This document shows, piece by piece, positions 1-5,814 of a stretch of DNA of 7,919 nt (positions are counted from its first letter, which is position 1; each line of letters starts with the position of its first letter). Both the position numbers and the translations under genes were made by a program. Below the pieces are notes generated by a model that searched no databases, had not been told where the DNA came from, and saw only the letters and a list, made by a program, of their open reading frames with translations. This stretch comes from an uncultured Eubacterium sp. (GTDB lineage Bacteria; Bacillota; Clostridia; Lachnospirales; Lachnospiraceae), in assembly GCA_910586045.1 (NCBI GenBank), contig CAJUIH010000130.1, positions 1 to 7,919 of the forward strand, written 5' to 3'.

Positions 1-8
1 AATAAAAA

Positions 9-434
9 TTAACTGTTTCTGCGAATTTGGATCAGGCGCAGCAGATCACGGTATAAATTTTCTTTCTCTTCTAAATCGATCAGCAGCCATCGCTGTCCGT
101 TTCCCTCTTTTGTTTCCCGGTATATCGTTTGCAGTTCGATTGTGCATTCGGTCAGTATGGCTTCTGCCGCTGCTTTTTCTTTGGATCCTACAACTATCAT
201 AACAGTAAAATAGCCTTCCTTTGGATATATGGTGCACAAGGTTTTACCGGATTTTTTAAATTTTACATTCCAGCCCTTTTCCCAACTGCAGGAACTGTAT
301 TCTATTTTTTCCCTGCATTTATACGTAGTTTTGATTTCGGTACAAAATTGCAGGAATGCAGGATTTTTGACATATTCACTGATTTCGTCTATGGTAGGGG
401 CAGGGCAGAGGTTTTTATCTTGTATATCTATCAT
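9..434 (-). CDS. DUF3788 family protein
   Basis: This gene encodes a 141-residue soluble protein with no signal peptide or membrane segment. The central block at residues 51-83, with a Trp-rich start (WEKGWNVKF), then KTLCTIYP, GYFTVMIVVG and a following K/E-rich helix, matches what I know of DUF3788, a small family common in clostridia and Bacteroides with no established biochemical function. A conserved-looking RWLLIDL segment (115-121) lies near the C-terminus. Length fits the family, so the gene seems complete. The ATG at 434 is preceded by a strong AGGAGG at 445-450 with a 10-base spacer. It stands apart from the transporter operon, separated by the palindromic element at 507-663, so it may have its own promoter; none is clear. 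Family assignment is from pattern memory, not a search. Confidence 0.8.
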   Translation of the reverse strand: MIDIQDKNLCPAPTIDEISEYVKNPAFLQFCTEIKTTYKCREKIEYSSCSWEKGWNVKFKKSGKTLCTIYPKEGYFTVMIVVGSKEKAAAEAILTECTIELQTIYRETKEGNGQRWLLIDLEEKENLYRDLLRLIQIRRNS

Positions 435-506
435 ATGGATGATTCCTCCTGGTTTTCATTTAATTGTTTCAAACAAATATAAAGGCGAGCCAATACAAAG
501 GCTTTA

Positions 507-663
507 GGAACTGTAAAGAAATAATATGACAAACTTACTTGTCTTTTTCTTTGATAGCACCAGGCAAAAATCAGTTACATAGCCCGCTATGCGCCTGATT
601 TTTGCCCGGCACTCTCAAAGAAAAATCCTGCGTAACTTTATCATATTATTTCTTTACAGTTCC
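507..663. mobile_element. 157-bp palindromic MITE-like element with TTA target duplication
   Basis: Positions 507-529 and 641-663 form a perfect 23-base inverted repeat beginning GGAACTGTAAAG. Pairing continues inwards through the whole element, imperfectly: the segments around 544-573 and 598-625 share TTTTTCTTTGA and GCAAAAATCAG when read on opposite strands, and the centre is CATAGC-CC-GCTATG (578-591). The element is directly flanked by TTA on both sides (504-506 and 664-666), compatible with a 3-base target duplication. No protein is encoded. The features fit a non-autonomous miniature inverted-repeat element; transcribed, it would fold into one long hairpin that could also end the transporter operon or protect its 3' end. 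The parent transposase family is unknown; IS5-group elements with TNA targets are one possibility. Confidence 0.7.
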
Positions 664-1545
664 TTACCATCCAGCGGCTTCAATCTCAGTTTCATAATAT
701 TGTTCCTGAAAATACACCGCTTTTGCAATTTCCTCTTTCGTAAAATACATTCCTTTCGGGGCAGCGACAAGCTTATCCTCCACATCGTTTTGACGGTAGA
801 CGATGCCGATTACACAAGCTAAATATTCTTCGACTGGAACGTCCACGCCAAGCAGATACACATCCAGTTCCTCGCCGTCGCCGCCTAATACATTTGGTAT
901 GTAACCATAATTGACCGGATAGGCGAGATCTGGATGGTTCGGATGTACGCTTCCGACGGGCCTGTCGATTTTTATAAGAACTGTTTTTCCAAGATAAGAT
1001 TTCACAAGCGCTTTTCGCAGCGCAGCAACGATAAAATCATGCTTACCTTTCAGATAATTTTCTCTGCCGCTGTCAATAGGAGCCTGCAGGGCAAGGGATA
1101 CTTTTAAATTTTCATATTCTTTGGCCGCTGCAGGCGTGCTGTTTAAATAGTTTCTGAAATTGATGTAGTTGATCCAGTCCATACTATTGGTCAAAACAAC
1201 ATGTATAAAATGCGTTTGCAAATCTCCCGTGCCGTCATAAAAACTACCGCAGGCAAACAACAACTGGTTTTTGATAGACGCCTGTGCATGGGGGCGGTAG
1301 TAGAAACCATTTTTTTGCAATTCTTTTTCAAAAGCAAGAATTTCGTGGAAATCATCGACTGCGACCGCAAGATCAATGATGGGTTTTGCCTTTATGGAAA
1401 TGACAGCGGTGCTGCCTACGTGCTGGATCTCTTTTATGACATGACCCAAAATATTTTTTAAACGGGAAATTGTATGTTGCGCTTCCACTTCCCATTCTTT
1501 TTCGTGATCGTATAGCTGCACGGTTCCTCGTTTTAATCCAAGCAT
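664..1545 (-). CDS. GrpB-family / inorganic pyrophosphatase-like fusion protein
   Basis: The predicted 293-residue cytosolic protein has two parts. Residues 1-178 look like a GrpB (UPF0157) domain of nucleotidyltransferase fold: HVGSTAV at 42-48, KPIID at 54-58, HFIHVV at 112-117 and a C-terminal helix YLKGKHDFI. Residues 184-290 resemble a short family I-type inorganic pyrophosphatase: YPVNYGYIP at 209-217, acidic GGDGEELDVY at 221-230 and EDKLVAAP at 256-263. GrpB proteins have no settled activity; the C-terminal part would suggest pyrophosphate hydrolysis, which could pull a nucleotidyl-transfer reaction forward (inference). I chose the ATG at 1545 because GGAGG lies just before it; the upstream ATG at 1563 has that same GGAGG inside its codons. 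The start overlaps the ATPase gene by 13 bases, implying coupling. The stop codon is within the TTA duplicated by the element at 507-663. Confidence 0.8.
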   Translation of the reverse strand: MLGLKRGTVQLYDHEKEWEVEAQHTISRLKNILGHVIKEIQHVGSTAVISIKAKPIIDLAVAVDDFHEILAFEKELQKNGFYYRPHAQASIKNQLLFACGSFYDGTGDLQTHFIHVVLTNSMDWINYINFRNYLNSTPAAAKEYENLKVSLALQAPIDSGRENYLKGKHDFIVAALRKALVKSYLGKTVLIKIDRPVGSVHPNHPDLAYPVNYGYIPNVLGGDGEELDVYLLGVDVPVEEYLACVIGIVYRQNDVEDKLVAAPKGMYFTKEEIAKAVYFQEQYYETEIEAAGW

Positions 1546-2174
1546 GATTTGACCTCCATACACCCTTTTCTGAGACGGTAAACGTCATCGCACAATACAC
1601 GGATATCTTCCGCATTGTGTGAGGATAAAATAATGGTAGCACCGCCCTGTTTGAAATCCAACAGAATTTTTCGAATATCGTGTACGCCGTCTTCATCCAG
1701 CGCACTGAGCGGCTCGTCCAGTACCAGAAGTTTTGGGGATTCCATAATAGCCTGTGCGATGGCAAGGCGCTGTTTCATGCCGAGGCTGTATTTTTTTACA
1801 TGGAGACGGCTGTTTGGGTCTAAATGGACGAGTTGCATTACTTCATGGATTCTTGGTTTGCCAATACGGTTCCGTCCTTTGGCGAGTAACAGCAGGTTAG
1901 AAAAGCCGCTTAAATAAGGGATAAACTCCGGTGTTTCAATAATGACGCCCAGATCGTTCGGAAAATCTATGTCTTTTCCAATAAAATTCCCATCAATTTG
2001 GACCGTTCCGCTAGTCGGGTGGACAAAACCGCAGATGCATTTCATCAGCATCGTTTTTCCAGAGCCGTTTCTCCCGACCAGACCATGAATTTTACCGTTT
2101 TCAAGGGACAGATTGATGTCGGTTAATATTTTCGATTTGTGGATTGTCAGGTTTAAATGTTCTATTTTTATCAT
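1533..2174 (-). CDS. ABC transporter ATP-binding protein, BcrA/LanF-like
   Basis: This is the nucleotide-binding subunit of an ABC transporter, 213 residues from the ATG at 2174. Walker A is GRNGSGKT (34-41), the signature is SLGMKQ (130-135), Walker B is LLVLDE (149-154), the D-loop is SALD (157-160) and the switch His is at 186. The usual Q-loop glutamine is replaced by Glu 80 in IIETPEF, the 'E-loop' arrangement described for LanF/BcrA-type ATPases that export bacitracin or lantibiotics for self-protection. It is short, lacking the C-terminal extension of many BcrA proteins. A GTG at 2183, three codons upstream, is an alternative start; the AAGGA in the preceding TAA is very close to it, and the ATG gives the usual MIKIE opening. 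The two upstream permease genes are its likely membrane partners. Confidence 0.92.
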   Translation of the reverse strand: MIKIEHLNLTIHKSKILTDINLSLENGKIHGLVGRNGSGKTMLMKCICGFVHPTSGTVQIDGNFIGKDIDFPNDLGVIIETPEFIPYLSGFSNLLLLAKGRNRIGKPRIHEVMQLVHLDPNSRLHVKKYSLGMKQRLAIAQAIMESPKLLVLDEPLSALDEDGVHDIRKILLDFKQGGATIILSSHNAEDIRVLCDDVYRLRKGCMEVKSCLD

Positions 2175-2190
2175 GTTTTTCACGTTTTCC

Positions 2191-3051
2191 TTACCATGAC
2201 CCGTCTGCGATCATGCATCTTTTGGCCATTCTTATATTTAACGCCAGCAGTCCTAAATTTAGAATCGCAAAATAAAGGATGGAAGCATACAGCGGAACAA
2301 TCGACTGTGCAAAAAATTTGTCGTAGTGTAAGCCGAAAATAGCATGTGTGATCGGGAAATACCATTTGATATCTTCAATATAAGCAGCCGATACAGCACC
2401 AAAAACCGTGATTCCAATCGTTACAATCAGCCCGGTTTTCTGCCGCCCCAGGAATCGGAACAGGCATAGGATCTGTACCATCGACAGTATATAAAGCAGC
2501 AGTAATCCAACGCACGTAAGCGTAACGCTGATGGGCGAACCATGGCTGAGCGTGCCGGATTCTAAAAACAGCCGGGCATTCGATGTATAGAGATCCGGAA
2601 ATTTTTCGTAGATAGCAGTCATAAACGGACTCCATGTATTGGAAACACTTGTGTATCCAAATGTCCAGATCAAGCTTGCGGCAAAAAAGACAAGCAGGCA
2701 GGTTGCCCCTGCCAGGAATCCGAAGAAAAGTTCACCGAACAGCCACGTAATCCTGCGGATGCGCATGACGACAAATATATTTCCGGCGCTTTTATCAGGA
2801 AAATCGGATAGTTCTACAATGACAATCAATGGCACTGCCATAATATAAAACGCAAAAGACAAAACAAGGGCCATAGGTTCCAGGCAGTTGATCCGCAGCC
2901 CGGTTATTTGTGCAACGCGCAGCATATCTGAAAAAACGTATTCGCCCAAAAAGAGTATGGAAAAAAGCAGGACCAGCAGATGCTTCCTTGTCAGCCATTT
3001 TCGGTATTCCATACCGGCGATCCAACAGATTTGATGTAATGTTGTAAGCAT
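2191..3051 (-). CDS. ABC-2-type transporter permease, second subunit
   Basis: A 286-residue polytopic membrane protein with about six hydrophobic segments, near residues 24-40, 60-80, 104-130, 174-198, 206-224 and 253-273, separated by basic cytoplasmic-looking loops (for example RIRR at 97-100). A larger loop at 131-172 probably faces outwards. This layout matches permeases of ABC-2 or BcrB/LanE-G type that pair with a separate ATPase. The ATG follows the stop of the previous permease after a single base, and AAGGA lies 9 bases upstream, so translation is probably coupled. Its TAA stop is part of the ribosome site of the ATPase gene. It shows no strong match to one named family, so the substrate is not predictable from it alone. 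Confidence 0.8.
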   Translation of the reverse strand: MLTTLHQICWIAGMEYRKWLTRKHLLVLLFSILFLGEYVFSDMLRVAQITGLRINCLEPMALVLSFAFYIMAVPLIVIVELSDFPDKSAGNIFVVMRIRRITWLFGELFFGFLAGATCLLVFFAASLIWTFGYTSVSNTWSPFMTAIYEKFPDLYTSNARLFLESGTLSHGSPISVTLTCVGLLLLYILSMVQILCLFRFLGRQKTGLIVTIGITVFGAVSAAYIEDIKWYFPITHAIFGLHYDKFFAQSIVPLYASILYFAILNLGLLALNIRMAKRCMIADGSW

Positions 3052-3052
3052 G

Positions 3053-3961
3053 TTATTCGATCCTTTTTGTTACCATTTGATAAAAACATATCCAAATACC
3101 GGCAGTAAAAAGTACAGCCAGCAAAACATACAGCCAATAGCCGATTCCATATTCATAGGAAAAGCTTTGGTCAAAGTACAGGTGATACGACGGGAAGAAG
3201 AATCGGATGACACGAAAGGGCATCGGCGTCTCCAAGCCCTGCTGGTAGTACTGTGCAATCAGCCATCCTTCGTATGCCGACTGCAGTTTCATACTGAAGT
3301 ATTCCATGAGCGCCAGGGCGCTGACGGCAAAAAAACTGTCATTGCAAAACACGGTCAGGGCGACTGCAAGCATGGACAGCACAGCGGCAAGTAAACCGGT
3401 ATGAAATACTTTAAGCAAGAGGGTAATTAAGCGCTGCCCCGCAGTTGCACCATATGCCATCACAATCATGCTGTCTTGTGTATCCGCGTGGTACGCCGCA
3501 AAATGCGGTATTTTCACATAGATCATCATAAAATAAAGGGATATACCGAACACGATTGAAAAAAAGCCCTGCGCTGCTGCCCGCAGCATCCACTGTGCCG
3601 CATATTTCTTTCGGGTTTTGCGGGATATGGAAAAATAATAATATCCGCTTGTCCATTGTACGGCGAAATCTGTTACAGCAGGGAAAGCGGCCAGTACAGG
3701 CAGGAGTACGGCAAACCATTCCATTTCACGAAAACAAACCATAAATGAATATGCGCTTGCCGATTCCCCCAGGGACAGCAATTCTTCTCTGCTGTAATGC
3801 AGACAGGCTGACAGGGAGGTTTCCGCCAGATCCATTCCGGGGCTGCCAGGGAATGGGCTAAACCCACACAGCAAAAAAACTCCGAAAATACTCAGAAAAA
3901 ATTTCCGGGAAAAAATCTCGTCCCATGCCGGAAAAAGCAGTTTTTGTTTCACATTTACCAC
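3053..3961 (-). CDS. ABC-2-type transporter permease, first subunit
   Basis: A 302-residue membrane protein with about six hydrophobic segments (roughly 20-34, 82-98, 126-148, 178-205, 208-222 and 273-296). A basic stretch SRKTRKK (113-119) follows the second helix, as is typical of the cytoplasmic loop of ABC-2 permeases that contacts the ATPase. The 35-81 region between helices 1 and 2 is probably extracellular. It is followed after one base by a second permease and then by an ATPase, so it is likely one half of a heterodimeric export channel. The start is uncertain: GTG at 3961 lies only 3 bases after AAGGA, while GTG at 3952 lies 12 bases after it. The preceding stop codon (TAA, 3968-3970) forms part of that ribosome site. 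Confidence 0.8.
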   Translation of the reverse strand: MVNVKQKLLFPAWDEIFSRKFFLSIFGVFLLCGFSPFPGSPGMDLAETSLSACLHYSREELLSLGESASAYSFMVCFREMEWFAVLLPVLAAFPAVTDFAVQWTSGYYYFSISRKTRKKYAAQWMLRAAAQGFFSIVFGISLYFMMIYVKIPHFAAYHADTQDSMIVMAYGATAGQRLITLLLKVFHTGLLAAVLSMLAVALTVFCNDSFFAVSALALMEYFSMKLQSAYEGWLIAQYYQQGLETPMPFRVIRFFFPSYHLYFDQSFSYEYGIGYWLYVLLAVLFTAGIWICFYQMVTKRIE

Positions 3962-3967
3962 CGATCC

Positions 3968-4545
3968 TTACCGGGACATTGCGGTTACGTCTCCGTTTAC
4001 CGCGTCCACATCAAAATATAGATGGTTATATTCCGAAAGCCCTGTATTTTCTACTGTAAAATGGTACGCCGGGTTTGCATGCACGGACTGGACGTAACCC
4101 CAGTATGCTTTCTCTTCATTTTCATAGGTAAATGCTGTCTGGTAGATCAGCTCGACAGCGTCCACGGAAAACGTTTTGCTTTCGGATATGTAATCGCTCA
4201 GCAGACGGCAGGCTTCATCCAATGACAGCAATGTTTCATACGTATGATTGACGGTAACGGATTCAAAATTTTGGCAGCAGCTCCAAATAAAACCAAAGCG
4301 GTCTTTCTGAAACATGGATACCAGATGGTTCGTACCAAATGGCTCTGGCTGCAGGGGGTCTTTGCTTTGCGCTTCGGTTTTTGGAGATGTAACCGTGCAG
4401 TCGTCCCGGTTTAGGAAAATCCCTTTATAGGAAGTACCGACGTCAAATTCATAATAATAGGTATTTTCTGCCAGTTTGCGCACAGTCACGCCGAATACAT
4501 GGTAATCCAGAAGTTTCGATCCTGCAAGATCCCTGTTTTTTTCAT
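3968..4545 (-). pseudogene. Frameshifted membrane-anchored or secreted protein, first gene of the transporter operon
   Basis: A well-formed start (ATG at 4545, GGAG at 4551-4554, 5-base spacer) opens a frame reading MKKTGILQDRNFWITMYSA and then a TGA at 4486-4488. In the neighbouring frame, an open stretch from about 4498 down to 3968 continues with VTVRKLAENTYYYEF and runs about 170 residues to a natural TAA; its C-terminus (YFDVDAVNGDVTAMSR) resembles the end of secreted PepSY-like domains. The joined product would be a short cytoplasmic start, one membrane helix and an extracellular domain; the helix is now too short, so a small deletion with frameshift near 4486-4500 is the simplest explanation. 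Alternatively the part from GTG 4489 is still translated as a 173-residue protein. It overlaps the ribosome site of the first permease. I do not recognise the family. Confidence 0.55.
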
Positions 4546-4579
4546 CTTTTCTCCATAGTTTTACTAAGAGAGTGTCTTA

Positions 4580-5056
4580 GAATTATCAATTGACTGTAAT
4601 CATGCTGAAAAAATAGAAGTTTATGAGGTTTTGTATTATGCAAAGTAATATTATTAATACACATAATTTACATACTATAAATGAGCAAATTTAAAAAAGT
4701 TACCAAAGTGTATGGGTGCAGATAACAAACATTGGTTTTTGCTTTTTATATCCATAATATTGGTAAGTCGTGTGCAGAATATCACAAGATATAGTGCTAA
4801 AAACGCCATTTACCAACAAAAATTATCTACACCCAAAGTGTATCTTTAATGTTTGTGAATATTGCACAAATTGGCATAATTAGAATATACAATAAAATAG
4901 AATAGCTTTGCATATAGATTTTATATTTTGAACAAATATACCAAGGCGTTTTTGTGCAATTTTCAGACCCGCTCATTGATGGTTACATAGTTTGTAATTT
5001 TAGAACACACTCCAGTACTCATTAATCCGAGAGGTTGCTGTTATGTTCTGTTTTTC
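4580..5056. other. AT-rich stretch without a recognisable gene
   Basis: This roughly 480-base interval is markedly richer in A and T than the transporter operon to its left and contains no convincing reading frame on either strand. It holds the 121-base terminal-repeat element at 4714-4834. A small perfect hairpin, CTAAGA-gagtg-TCTTAG (4564-4580), marks its left border with the operon. No strong terminator for the secreted-protein gene is visible in the part next to 5057. Confidence 0.6.
4705..4843. mobile_element. 121-bp terminal-inverted-repeat element with 9-bp target duplication
   Basis: The left end at 4714 reads GGGTGCAGATAA and the right end at 4834, on the opposite strand, reads GGGTGTAGATAA: 11 of 12 bases match, and further in a shared TTGGT and a T-rich run extend the similarity. 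Immediately outside both ends is the same 9-base word AAAGTGTAT (4705-4713 and 4835-4843), as expected from a target duplication. The 121-base interior encodes nothing. A 9-base duplication with ends of this kind is usual for elements mobilised by ISLre2- or IS256-like transposases, but I cannot assign the parent. The uninterrupted ancestral site would have been CCAAAGTGTATCTTT. Confidence 0.72.
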
Positions 5057-5473
5057 TCAGTTAGTCTGAATGGTTCCAGACATAGATGCTGTTTTGCCGT
5101 TACTATATGTAAGAGAAACTTTCATATATACTACATCAACTTTAGGCATGGATTTATGTTTAAATGCAATAGTTTTACCTGTAGAAGTAAATTCAACTAT
5201 GTTGTTTAATGATACATTGTTTGAACAACCTCTATCGGAGAATTCTAATATATTTGTTTTCTTAGATGCTGCGTCACCATTCATTGAATCGCATGATGCT
5301 ATATACCCAGTTCCATGGTTTACAATATCAACTATTTTTACAGTCTCATAATTTCCAGGTTGAGCATGTACATCCCATGCTCTAGACGCTGCATGTGTGT
5401 TATCAACATTCGCAAAACACATTCCAGTAGCAAATAACCCTGCAAATAATCCTAATAATTTTTTCTTTAACAT
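5057..5473 (-). CDS. Small secreted protein of unknown function
   Basis: A 138-residue protein with a Sec-type signal peptide: three lysines at 3-5, a hydrophobic core at 6-20 and plausible cleavage after FA (21) or THA (28). The mature part, about 110 residues, is polar and probably beta-rich, with two cysteines (61 and 83) that could form a disulfide, and a C-terminus rich in Thr and Ser. No lipobox is present. I do not recognise the family. Its size, signal peptide and position near a BcrA/LanF-like transporter loosely recall DUF2712-type secreted proteins or small bacteriocins, but no diagnostic motif supports either. The ATG at 5473 is chosen because AGGAG lies 8 bases before it; the ATG at 5491 would place that ribosome site inside the gene. 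A strong promoter lies 110-138 bases upstream. Confidence 0.75.
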   Translation of the reverse strand: MLKKKLLGLFAGLFATGMCFANVDNTHAASRAWDVHAQPGNYETVKIVDIVNHGTGYIASCDSMNGDAASKKTNILEFSDRGCSNNVSLNNIVEFTSTGKTIAFKHKSMPKVDVVYMKVSLTYSNGKTASMSGTIQTN

Positions 5474-5502
5474 AAAACATTCTCCTTGCATAGAACATTT
5501 GA

Positions 5503-5557
5503 TAAGTATTTAGTTTTGGCACAATTTGTCCACCGTTACATGATATATAAATACTTA
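5503..5557 (-). promoter_or_regulatory. 5' leader hairpin of the secreted-protein gene
   Basis: Inside the roughly 100-base untranslated leader, TAAGTATTTA (5503-5512 on the plus strand) and TAAATACTTA (5548-5557) form a perfect 10-base inverted repeat with a 35-base loop that itself contains an imperfect palindrome (TGGCACAAtTTGTCCA, 5517-5532). The ribosome site lies outside the stem, so mRNA stabilisation or a protein-binding site is more likely than direct blocking of translation. Confidence 0.4.
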
Positions 5558-5582
5558 ACCTATAATGTTAGTTTGCCTTTGC

Positions 5583-5611
5583 AGTATATAATATCTTTTG
5601 ATATTTGTCAA
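5583..5611 (-). promoter_or_regulatory. SigA-type promoter of the secreted-protein gene with spacer palindrome
   Basis: On the minus strand TTGACA (5606-5611) is followed after exactly 17 bases by TATACT (5583-5588): a full consensus -35 and five of six bases of the -10. The spacer itself is a palindrome, AATATC-AAAA-GATATT (5590-5605), positioned where a bound repressor would block RNA polymerase. This is the strongest promoter visible in the window. Confidence 0.75.
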
Positions 5612-5660
5612 CTTAAATGATAAAAATATTTATAATTTTACAAATAATATAAGGATTCAG

Positions 5661-5773
5661 AATAAAAAGTGGGCTGTCACACTAAGCAAAATACATACTA
5701 AATATAGACATGTAAAAATTTTTACATACTATATTTTGCTGTATTTTTCTTAGCGCAACAGCCACTTTTTGTT
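5661..5773. terminator. Long imperfect hairpin after the sigma/anti-sigma genes
   Basis: Arms beginning AAAAAGTGG (5664-5672) and CCACTTTTT (5762-5770) pair inwards through GCTGT and CTAAG segments and A/T-rich sequence to a perfect 18-base centre (5710-5727). Read on the minus strand the structure ends in CCCACTTTTTATT, a GC-containing stem base followed by T residues, so it can act as a terminator for the sigma/anti-sigma operon. Its size and near whole-length symmetry also suggest a miniature mobile element; no clear target duplication flanks it. Confidence 0.55.
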
Positions 5774-5814
5774 AAGATATGAAATATTTCTATGTGGGGT
5801 TGGTCTGAGAATAA

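Noticed and set aside
507..663. CRISPR array or riboswitch reading of the repeated segments
   Set aside because: The similarity is inverted, not direct and periodic, and there is no downstream gene relationship expected of a riboswitch; a palindromic element explains it better.
1545..1563. Upstream ATG at 1563 as start of the GrpB-pyrophosphatase gene
   Set aside because: The GGAGG that would drive translation lies between this ATG and the ATG at 1545, at the right distance only for the latter.
4546..4590. Possible promoter TTGATA-N17-TAGTAA in front of the broken operon leader gene
   Set aside because: The -10 matches the consensus in only three of six positions and overlaps the small hairpin; too weak to annotate.
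4963..5022. Minus-strand 19-codon frame MSTGVCSKITNYVTINERV downstream of the secreted-protein gene
   Set aside because: No ribosome site precedes the ATG and the frame is too short to support; likely chance or a small remnant.
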